Shown here one piece after another: positions 1 to 5,715 of a stretch of 6,554 nucleotides of DNA. This stretch comes from Spirochaetales bacterium (GTDB lineage: Bacteria; Spirochaetota; Spirochaetia; Sphaerochaetales; Sphaerochaetaceae), in assembly GCA_022784805.1 (NCBI GenBank), contig JALFYG010000281.1, forward strand, positions 1 through 6,554. The letters are read 5' to 3'. The notes below the pieces were generated by a model. That model was not told the origin of the DNA, made no database searches, and saw only the letters and a list, made by a program, of their open reading frames with translations. How positions within the stretch are numbered: the first letter of the stretch is position 1; the number at the start of each line of letters is the position of its first letter. A program made the translations under genes and the position numbers.

Positions 1-1773
1 GAGATGGTCCACTATGTAACCCAGGCTGTAAGAGCTGAGTATCTCTATAAAGCCGATGTAGATTACATCGTCAAAGACGGCGAAATACAGATCGTCGACG
101 AGTTTACTGGAAGAATTCTTCCAGGAAGAAGATACAGCGAAGGCCTCCATCAGGCCATAGAAGCTAAAGAGAATGTAAAGGTAAAGGGAGACAGCAAGAC
201 CTTTGCCACCATTACATTCCAGAACTTCTTCAGAATGTATGACAAGATCTCCGGTATGACAGGTACTGCTGATACTGAAGCAGTGGAGTTTAAGCAGATC
301 TATGACTTGGACGTAGTTGTTCTTCCTACTCACCTCCCCCTCCAGAGAAAGGACTTGGAAGACCTTACTTTCTACAATGAAGAGTTCAAGTTCAAGGCTA
401 TTGTCGAGAAGGCAAAAGAAGTCCACGCAACTGGTCAGCCTATATTGATCGGTACTGCAAGCATCGAGAAATCTGAGGCTCTATCCAAGCTCTTATTGAG
501 AGCAGGAATTCCTCATGAAGTATTGAATGCCAAAAACCATGAAAGAGAAGCCTACATCATCGGTGAAGCTGGAAGAAAGGGTGCGGTAACCATTGCAACC
601 AACATGGCTGGACGTGGAACCGACATCAAGCTTGGTGGTTCTCCTGACCACTTGGCTTTGAAGAAAGTTGGAACTGAAGCCACACCAGAGGAACTGAAGA
701 AGGCAAAAGAAGAAATAATGCCTATCTGGAAGAAGGCTTCTGAAGAGGTCAAAGCTCTTGGCGGCTTATATATCATCGGAAGTGAGCGCCATGAATCAAG
801 ACGTATCGACAACCAGCTTAGAGGAAGAGCCGGAAGACAGGGCGACCCAGGAACAAGCCAGTTCTACGTATCTCTCGATGACTCATTAATGAGACTCTTT
901 GCCAAGGAAGGCATGAAGGAAATGCTTGGAAAGCTAGGCATGAACACAGGAGAGCCTATCCACCATAAGATGCTGGACTCTGCAATCGAGAACGCCCAGA
1001 AGAAGGTTGAGGAAAGAAACTTCGCCATCAGAAAGAGACTTCTTGAATACGATGATGTTCTTAATGAAGAAAGAAACTTCATCTATCAGCAGAGAGATGA
1101 GATTCTCACGGAAGAACACCTTACAGATAGAGTCAAGGAGAAGAACAACGATCTTATTGATTCCATATTCGAAGAAGCCGAAGGCAATGAAGACAAATTC
1201 AGAGAAGGCTTACAGAGAGTCTATGCCGTACAGTTTCCTCTTGAGGACATAAAAGACAAGGAGATTCTTAAGTCTAAGCTCTCTGATCTTTTGGACAAGA
1301 AGCGTGACTTTGCAGGAGAAAAGTTCTTCAACGATTATTTGAGATATATGTATCTCAAGAACATCGATAAGAGATGGGTTGACCACCTGGATCAGCTTGA
1401 TGAGTTGAGGGATGCTGCTTCTCTCATGAGTTATGCTCAGAAGAATCCTCTTGTTGAGTATAAGAACACAGCTTCCGATGCCTTCGACAATATGCTTGAG
1501 GCAATTACAGAAGCTGTATGTAAAGCTGCAATCCTTGTGAGATTCCAAGTACAGGGACCTAGACCAATGGAGAGAACTCCTCAGAAACTCAAGGAGAACC
1601 ACGTAGACTCCATGTCCCTATCCCAAATGGAAAGAAAGGGAACTGTGGTGGCATCCCAGGCACAAGCCAGCAACACTACAGTAAGAAGAGAAGGACCAAA
1701 GGTCGGTAGAAATGATCCTTGTCCATGCGGCAGCGGCAAGAAATATAAAAACTGCTGTGGAAGAAACTTCTGA
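1..1773 (+). CDS. secA: Protein translocase ATPase subunit SecA (5' end outside window)
   Basis: SecA is the ATP-driven motor that pushes unfolded preproteins through the SecYEG channel at the inner membrane. The frame is open from base 1, so about 590 of a usual ~900 residues are present; the first nucleotide-binding half with Walker A lies upstream. Counting the first ATG (base 4) as 1, visible landmarks are VDEFTGR (31-37) and GRRYSEGLHQAIEAKE (41-56), FQNFFRMY (72-79), MTGTADTE (85-92), the second nucleotide-binding domain with NMAGRGTD (200-207), ERHESRRIDN (261-270) and the arginine-finger motif QLRGRAGRQGDPG (271-283), then LLEYDDVLNEER (346-357) in the helical scaffold. The last 23 residues hold the SEC-C zinc motif CPCGSGKKYKNCC, which in other bacteria contacts SecB and ribosomes. 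The C-terminus is intact and followed at once by a terminator. Identification is secure. Confidence 0.98.
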   Translation, partial: EMVHYVTQAVRAEYLYKADVDYIVKDGEIQIVDEFTGRILPGRRYSEGLHQAIEAKENVKVKGDSKTFATITFQNFFRMYDKISGMTGTADTEAVEFKQIYDLDVVVLPTHLPLQRKDLEDLTFYNEEFKFKAIVEKAKEVHATGQPILIGTASIEKSEALSKLLLRAGIPHEVLNAKNHEREAYIIGEAGRKGAVTIATNMAGRGTDIKLGGSPDHLALKKVGTEATPEELKKAKEEIMPIWKKASEEVKALGGLYIIGSERHESRRIDNQLRGRAGRQGDPGTSQFYVSLDDSLMRLFAKEGMKEMLGKLGMNTGEPIHHKMLDSAIENAQKKVEERNFAIRKRLLEYDDVLNEERNFIYQQRDEILTEEHLTDRVKEKNNDLIDSIFEEAEGNEDKFREGLQRVYAVQFPLEDIKDKEILKSKLSDLLDKKRDFAGEKFFNDYLRYMYLKNIDKRWVDHLDQLDELRDAASLMSYAQKNPLVEYKNTASDAFDNMLEAITEAVCKAAILVRFQVQGPRPMERTPQKLKENHVDSMSLSQMERKGTVVASQAQASNTTVRREGPKVGRNDPCPCGSGKKYKNCCGRNF

Positions 1774-1776
1774 TTC

Positions 1777-1803
1777 TTGCTCCCTTCGGGGAGCAATATT
1801 ATT
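1777..1803 (+). terminator. Intrinsic terminator of secA
   Basis: Three bases after the secA stop there is a perfect 8-bp stem (TTGCTCCC at 1777-1784 with GGGAGCAA at 1789-1796) closed by a TTCG tetraloop on a C-G pair, the extra-stable UUCG loop. It is followed by the T-rich run TATTATT. On the opposite strand no T-run follows, so it should act mainly on secA transcripts. Confidence 0.8.
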
Positions 1804-1820
1804 CACTTAGTTTCACTTTC

Positions 1821-2232
1821 TCATCTCTTGACTACAGCTTCCTTTCCTCTTAAGGCAATACCTATCTTGATGACAGAACCTACTCCTCTCTCTTTTAGCT
1901 CTGCATCGTATTTGTTGTCATTATTTCGCTAAATCAGGTTCAGCTTACTCCTTATTTTTTCAAATTCTTTTTTTGTTGGCAGATTTATCGTTTGGAGCCC
2001 TTTTTTCTGATCGGACTATGCTTTCTCCTTAAGAAAGAGTTAAAGCTATGCCTACAAATTCGTTAATGCAGATTTCTTTCTCATATGTTTCTTCCCTCTT
2101 CATGCTTCTACCAGTTTAAAAAGATTCATCATGATTTTCGTTAAGAACAATTCTCTTGGCTTAATCAAATACAAAACCAGCAGAGAATCTGCCGGTCTTG
2201 CCATGATAATGTTCAACTCTAATGGTTAGTTG
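1821..2232 (-). pseudogene. Possible decayed minus-strand coding sequence, family unknown
   Basis: This 461-base gap between secA and the next gene has no intact gene but is pyrimidine-rich on the plus strand, as expected opposite a coding strand in this genome. Read on the minus strand, one frame from about 2232 to 1960 is interrupted only by three TAA stops (2161-2163, 2116-2118, 2029-2031) and gives protein-like text such as RVEHYHGKTGRFSAGFVFD and KREETYEKEICINEFVGIAL. A second frame from 2015 to 1821 has one TAG (1929-1931) and ends in KYDAELKERGVGSVIKIG and GKEAVVKR before TGA. This pattern fits a gene broken by several stops and a frameshift. I recognise no family, and chance open stretches are possible. 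Confidence 0.3.
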
Positions 2233-2233
2233 A
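2213..2233 (-). terminator. Weak hairpin just after the LytM-like gene
   Basis: One base beyond the minus-strand stop at 2235-2237 a hairpin can form: TCAACTAA pairs with TTAG plus TTGA across a CCA loop, leaving a two-base AG bulge. Only a weak T-containing run (ACATTATC) follows on the minus strand, so it is a marginal terminator. It is recorded because no better terminator is visible for the minus-strand gene. Confidence 0.25.
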
Positions 2234-2234
2234 C

Positions 2235-3668
2235 TTATAAATTGACTATCGACACTGAAATAGAGGATCCAGAAGAAGAACCGACGCTTCCAAGTATTCC
2301 ACCTTTCTTTATTGAATCGTTGAGTTTTACGTTAACTCTCTCAAATCCGCTGAAGCGCCAAATCTCTCCTTCTTCTGGTTCAATAGAGATTGTTTTCTGC
2401 CCATCTATCTTTTTTGATTCTATAATAACTCCATCTATTGGACTCTTAACAGCGCTTCCAGGAGTAGAAATCAGCACCACCTTATCTTCTTCAACCACAA
2501 GTTCTGAGCCTGAGATAATCTCATGGCTTACTTCTTCTATCATTGCAGTCTTTGAGATAGGTGCTTCATTCTCAAGAGGTGTTTCTTCTTCAGTTGAAGA
2601 TACTTCTTCAATAACAGGTTCTTCAGTAGGAGAAGTCTCATCTACATCAACTTCAGAGATGATTTCTTCTTCGCTTTCTTCAACTATTGATTCTTCTTTA
2701 TTTTCTAGAGGAGAAACTTCTTCTTCGATAATAACTACATCTTCCGTAGGAAGAAGAGGTGCCTCTTCTACAGGACTCTCTTCTTCTGCAAGAATCAAGT
2801 CGAAGTTGAACTTTGCAAGTAGCTCTCCCAAGCCCTTTCTCAGGTTCTCCACGTCTTCATTTGGGAATGGATCAAAGGAAACTGTTTCTGGTGTTTCTTC
2901 CACTTCTTCAATGATAGGAGATGTTATTACTTCAATAACCTCTGGCTCCTCTACGTCTTCTTCAACTATCGGTTCTTCAAGGATTTCTATGGTTTCATTT
3001 TCTTTAATGGTTTCTTCTGTAGATGTATCGAGAGAAGAATCTGTGTCAGCGACAGATTCTTCAATTTCTTTAAACTCTTCCTCTATTTCCTCCACTACTG
3101 GGCTTTCTTCCATTGGCTCTTCTATAGAGGCTTCTTCAATGATAGGTTCTTCTTCGGAGATGTTTTCTTCCGCGATTATTTCTTCTTCAGTAATAGATTC
3201 ACTTTCACTTTCGATTGGGATATCTTCTTCAGGAAGTTCCTCTGAGACTTCTTCTATTTCTATCTCTTCGCTTATTTCATCTTCTGTTATTTCAGTTAGA
3301 GGTTCTTCCTCAATAGTATTTTCTACATCTTCAGGAAGAGCTTCGATATTAGATTCATCATCAATAATCTCTTCAGAAATATCTTCAGCCTCTATTGGGT
3401 GAACACTCTCTTCATTTGTAATGATAATGTTTTCAGATTCAACGATAGTGGAAGAAGTGTCCACTTCTTCACTCTGGACACTAGCTTTTTCTACAGGATT
3501 AGGTGGCAACACTTCCAGTTTTTCATCTGGGGTTACTATTAATTTGACCACAATAATGATCAAAACAACGAGAATGCAGATCAAGACACCCAAAGTCAAT
3601 CCTCTGTTGCCTTTTCCTCTTCTTCCTCCGCCACCAGATGGCATATCATCATAATCGCTTCTACTCAC
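2235..3668 (-). CDS. Membrane-anchored Glu-rich protein with a degenerate LytM/M23-like C-terminal domain
   Basis: Residue numbers count from an upstream in-frame ATG at 3707. The order is a short cytoplasmic Gly/Arg segment (about 23-35), one membrane helix (37-58, rich in Leu/Ile/Val), a stalk of about 340 residues dominated by Glu, Ile, Ser and Pro (60-400), and an 80-residue C-terminal domain (410-490). The domain follows the M23 strand pattern: PGSAVKSPIDGVI, then SIKKGGILGSVGSSSG. Where active peptidases carry HxxxD and HxH there are no histidines; the HLH position reads SIS. It is therefore probably a non-catalytic LytM-like domain held in the periplasm, as in known LytM factors that regulate other wall enzymes. 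I chose GTG at 3668 because GGAG lies 11 bases upstream and a promoter -10 candidate covers the region before it; the ATG at 3707 has no ribosome binding site and overlaps the divergent gene. The exact role is unknown. Confidence 0.8.
   Translation of the reverse strand: MSRSDYDDMPSGGGGRRGKGNRGLTLGVLICILVVLIIIVVKLIVTPDEKLEVLPPNPVEKASVQSEEVDTSSTIVESENIIITNEESVHPIEAEDISEEIIDDESNIEALPEDVENTIEEEPLTEITEDEISEEIEIEEVSEELPEEDIPIESESESITEEEIIAEENISEEEPIIEEASIEEPMEESPVVEEIEEEFKEIEESVADTDSSLDTSTEETIKENETIEILEEPIVEEDVEEPEVIEVITSPIIEEVEETPETVSFDPFPNEDVENLRKGLGELLAKFNFDLILAEEESPVEEAPLLPTEDVVIIEEEVSPLENKEESIVEESEEEIISEVDVDETSPTEEPVIEEVSSTEEETPLENEAPISKTAMIEEVSHEIISGSELVVEEDKVVLISTPGSAVKSPIDGVIIESKKIDGQKTISIEPEEGEIWRFSGFERVNVKLNDSIKKGGILGSVGSSSGSSISVSIVNL
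2508..3476 (-). repeat. Glutamate-rich low-complexity stalk-coding region
   Basis: On the minus strand this is a long imperfect array of GAA/GAG codons mixed with Ile, Ser, Pro, Val and Thr codons (motifs such as EEVSEELPEED, IEEEPLTEI, SEEEPIIEEASIEEP). No exact repeat unit is conserved; it is drifted low complexity rather than a clean tandem array. A non-repetitive island, FDPFPNEDVENLRKGLGELL and following residues, interrupts it at 2778-2876. The resulting protein segment should be highly acidic and extended. Confidence 0.7.
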
Positions 3669-3670
3669 TA

Positions 3671-3700
3671 TCGACAAAACTCCACTCGCGAAACTATTAT
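3671..3700 (+). promoter_or_regulatory. Candidate sigma-70-type promoter for the pseudo-PBP gene
   Basis: TCGACA (3671-3676) and TATTAT (3695-3700) each match the -35 and -10 consensus at five of six bases, separated by 18 bp. The predicted transcription start is near 3707, directly before the ATG at 3708, which would make the mRNA leaderless. This fits the absence of any Shine-Dalgarno sequence before that gene. It is a prediction from consensus matching only. Confidence 0.4.
3680..3683 (-). promoter_or_regulatory. Shine-Dalgarno GGAG supporting the GTG start
   Basis: GGAG on the minus strand lies 11 bases before the GTG at 3668-3666. The spacing is a little long, but it is the only ribosome-binding-like sequence near any of the three possible starts (ATG 3707, GTG 3668, ATG 3644), so it decides the start chosen for the LytM-like gene. 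Confidence 0.4.
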
Positions 3701-3724
3701 GTTTCATATGGAAGACAAAGGCAA
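3696..3724 (-). promoter_or_regulatory. Candidate sigma-70-type promoter for the LytM-like gene
   Basis: On the minus strand TTGCCT (3724-3719) is followed after exactly 17 bp by CATAAT (3701-3696). The -10 matches the consensus at five of six bases, the -35 at four. Transcription would begin near 3689, leaving a leader of about 20 bases with GGAG before GTG 3668. Its -10 overlaps the plus-strand -10 candidate almost completely. Confidence 0.4.
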
Positions 3725-4610
3725 CAAGCCCAGAGGGGTCATTCTTATTCTTGTTTCTCTTGCTTTGACTATATTAATTATATATGGAGCTATTTCCCTG
3801 TGCCTGAGAGATGGGCTTGTTACTTGGGGATATAATGATCCTGTAGTATCGAAGAACAATATAAGGGGAACTATCTATGACCGTAATGGCAGAATTCTTG
3901 CCATTCAGGCTCCAGACTATGGTTTCTCCATTACTTTGGAGAAGGACAACATCCAGCAAATCTCTTCATTTTTATCAGAATACTCAGATTACAATGCCCT
4001 TGAGATAGCAGCAAAGATAGAGAGAGGAGAGAGGTTTATTCCTCTTTCCAAGGTAATCACGAATCCTTTGGTTGATTTTATTAACATAAGATTAATGCAA
4101 GAAGGTCTTTCTTCTTCTGTTGAGTTTTCTGAAAAAGAAACCAGGTCTTATCCATATAATGTGGCTGAAGACTTAATAGGAGCATCCTTCTCTCCTTCAA
4201 CTGGAAATGGAGGAATCGAGGAGATGTTCAATGAATACCTGATGGCTCTTCCAGAGATTGGAAAGACCACTGTCCATGGCTCTTCCATCACCCTAACCCT
4301 TGACTCCGAGATCCAAGCTATTTTGGAAGAAGTGAAGAAAGAAATGAAGATCAACTATGATGTGGCCATTATTTCAAACAAGGGCTACATAGTTGCCTAT
4401 GACGGAAAGGAAGACCCCGTCGTCTTAGATAACATCGTCAGATTCATCACTCCCCCATCCAGTGTAACAACAGAAAGAGCCATCTCTGTTCCATCCAGGA
4501 TGGTAGATGGAATTCAAGTTGGCTCTTACTACGTTTGGTGTGAAGATAAAGATGGTTCTGAGCTCGTAGAGAGAATCGAAAGCATTCTCAGAAAGAGCGG
4601 AAAGATCTGA
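3708..4610 (+). CDS. Short PBP-like protein: membrane anchor plus class B dimerization domain, no transpeptidase
   Basis: Numbering starts from an in-frame ATG at 3699 (303 residues); the ATG at 3708 is preferred because the candidate -10 covers the first one. Neither has a Shine-Dalgarno sequence. A membrane helix (about 13-34) precedes the class B PBP signature RGTIYDRNGRILA (56-68), then RSYPYNVAEDLIG (149-161), GGIEEMFNEYL (171-181) and LTLDSEIQAIL (199-209), the usual hinge into the transpeptidase domain. The next strand, DVAIISNKGYIVAYDGK (221-237), is present, but only about 66 residues follow instead of roughly 300, and no SxxK, SxN or KTG motif is seen. FtsI/PBP2-type proteins are normally about 600 residues or more. 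The protein should sit in the inner membrane facing the periplasm and cannot cross-link peptidoglycan itself. It may be a scaffold or regulator, or a reduced gene. It diverges from the LytM-like gene and runs tail-to-tail into flhF. Confidence 0.82.
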   Translation: MEDKGNKPRGVILILVSLALTILIIYGAISLCLRDGLVTWGYNDPVVSKNNIRGTIYDRNGRILAIQAPDYGFSITLEKDNIQQISSFLSEYSDYNALEIAAKIERGERFIPLSKVITNPLVDFINIRLMQEGLSSSVEFSEKETRSYPYNVAEDLIGASFSPSTGNGGIEEMFNEYLMALPEIGKTTVHGSSITLTLDSEIQAILEEVKKEMKINYDVAIISNKGYIVAYDGKEDPVVLDNIVRFITPPSSVTTERAISVPSRMVDGIQVGSYYVWCEDKDGSELVERIESILRKSGKI

Positions 4611-4615
4611 TCAGA
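4606..4615. other. 10-bp palindrome holding two abutting convergent stop codons
   Basis: TCTGATCAGA is a perfect palindrome. Its TGA at 4608-4610 ends the PBP-like gene, and the complementary TGA at 4613-4611 ends flhF, so the convergent genes have no bases between them. No intrinsic terminator is visible at the junction for either direction. Confidence 0.85.
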
Positions 4616-5696
4616 GCTGTCCTCTATATGCCCTCATATCCAACCCGAAACCTCTGAGGTTTCCAAGAATAACTTCTGTAGAAGCCTTCTCCAAGTCTTC
4701 AGGAACCTTCTGCCCATCTGTAAAGAAGAGAATAGGCTTATTGATGGAATAAGCAAAGGAAAGAGCATTTCCAATTGTTATAGACTCATCCAACTTTGTG
4801 ACGATGATAGATGTGATAGAGAAATCATCTTTATATCTCTCATAGTGCCTCATCATATCTTCTTCCTTCATGCTGGCTGAGACAATGAGAGTAAAGGTTG
4901 TGTTTAACCTGGATAACTGGAGGCCAAGTCCCTTCAGCCTGAGGTTCAACTCCAAATCCTTGCTGCTAAGGCCCATTGTGTCCACTAGAACTAGATCAAA
5001 GTATGAGAACTTCTCCATGGCAACCATCAATTGGTCTTCTTTTCCAACTTTTTCAACAGGTATTCCCAAGCCCTCTCCAAAGGCAGCTATCTGCTCATAG
5101 GCACCAACTCTGTAAGAGTCGAGAGTGATGATCCCAACCTTCTTCCCGCTGGATTTATAAAGCCAAGCCACCTTTGCAAGTGTCGTAGTCTTTCCGGCAC
5201 CTGTGGGGCCAAGGAATACAACCACACGAGATGGGTGAATCTGGGCTTCGTAGTCCATCTTTGTGTTTTCCAAAATTCTCTCGCTCAGCACCCTGGCGCA
5301 CTCATTTTGAGAGCAGGACAAACCTTCCAATAGTTTTTCTCTTAATGGACCGGAGATATAGTTTTCATCAAGAAGCTTCTCTGCTTTTTTATATCCCTCT
5401 TCCGTTCCTCTATGTATTTCTGTGTTTAGGCGTTCAGCCTTTGAGAGTTTATGAGGGTCTGGAGTCTTTGCTTCTTTTTCAAACTCATTCATGTCCCTCT
5501 CTTCCACAGTCTTTTCTTCCAGGGGAGAAGGGGAAATATAACAAGTGATCTCACACTTCTTCATCTTTCGTGTAAAGAGACCACCGGGTGTAGTAAAATC
5601 GCGGCGGGAATGGATGCGTATGGCGTCACCATACTCCTTTCTTGCTTTTTCCGCCGCTTCTTCATAGCTGTCTGCAACAATAGTTATGTACTGCAT
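4611..5696 (-). CDS. flhF: Flagellar biosynthesis SRP-family GTPase FlhF
   Basis: FlhF is a membrane-associated GTPase of the SRP/FtsY family that sets the position and number of flagella, usually at the cell pole. The protein is 361 residues. The N-terminus MQYITIVADSYEEAAEKARK is the typical FlhF start and fixes the start codon. A short charged linker (about 50-90) leads to a helical N domain (about 95-150) and the G domain: P-loop GPTGAGKT (163-170), DSYRVGAYEQ (193-202), DTMG (239-242, where SRP GTPases usually have DTAGR), TKLD (300-303) for guanine recognition, and FTDGQKVPEDL (315-325). It starts 19 bases after the hslU stop on the same strand, so the two are probably co-transcribed. 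No Shine-Dalgarno sequence is visible in that AT-rich gap. The family is clear; the linker is short compared with many FlhF proteins. Confidence 0.95.
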   Translation of the reverse strand: MQYITIVADSYEEAAEKARKEYGDAIRIHSRRDFTTPGGLFTRKMKKCEITCYISPSPLEEKTVEERDMNEFEKEAKTPDPHKLSKAERLNTEIHRGTEEGYKKAEKLLDENYISGPLREKLLEGLSCSQNECARVLSERILENTKMDYEAQIHPSRVVVFLGPTGAGKTTTLAKVAWLYKSSGKKVGIITLDSYRVGAYEQIAAFGEGLGIPVEKVGKEDQLMVAMEKFSYFDLVLVDTMGLSSKDLELNLRLKGLGLQLSRLNTTFTLIVSASMKEEDMMRHYERYKDDFSITSIIVTKLDESITIGNALSFAYSINKPILFFTDGQKVPEDLEKASTEVILGNLRGFGLDMRAYRGQL

Positions 5697-5715
5697 ATAG
5701 CTATAGTAACATATT

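Noticed and set aside
2030..2045. Short stem CTTTCT/AGAAAG in the gap after secA
   Set aside because: AT-rich six-pair stem with no T-run; expected by chance in pyrimidine-rich sequence.
2100..2204. Minus-strand 34-codon open frame beginning MARPADSLLVLYLIKPREL
   Set aside because: No Shine-Dalgarno sequence and no recognisable feature; it lies in the region better read as a decayed gene in another frame.
2230..3402. A plus-strand open frame of about 390 codons, very rich in serine
   Set aside because: It is opposite the Glu-rich stalk: GAA/GAG codons read backwards give TTC/CTC-type triplets that rarely form stops. It has no domain, no ribosome binding site and its composition is the mirror of the real gene.
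4571..4589. Hairpin GAGAAT/ATTCTC with a 7-base loop near the end of the pseudo-PBP gene, a possible flhF terminator
   Set aside because: Stem of only six pairs, no T-run on either strand, and it lies inside coding sequence.
3699..4610. A frameshift or recent stop hiding a full transpeptidase domain
   Set aside because: The sequence directly beyond the stop is flhF coding on the other strand, so no transpeptidase remnant can follow; the short form is not a recent single mutation here.
5701..5712. Mini reading frame ATG TTA CTA TAG just before flhF, as a possible leader peptide
   Set aside because: Only three codons without a ribosome binding site; nothing distinguishes it from chance.
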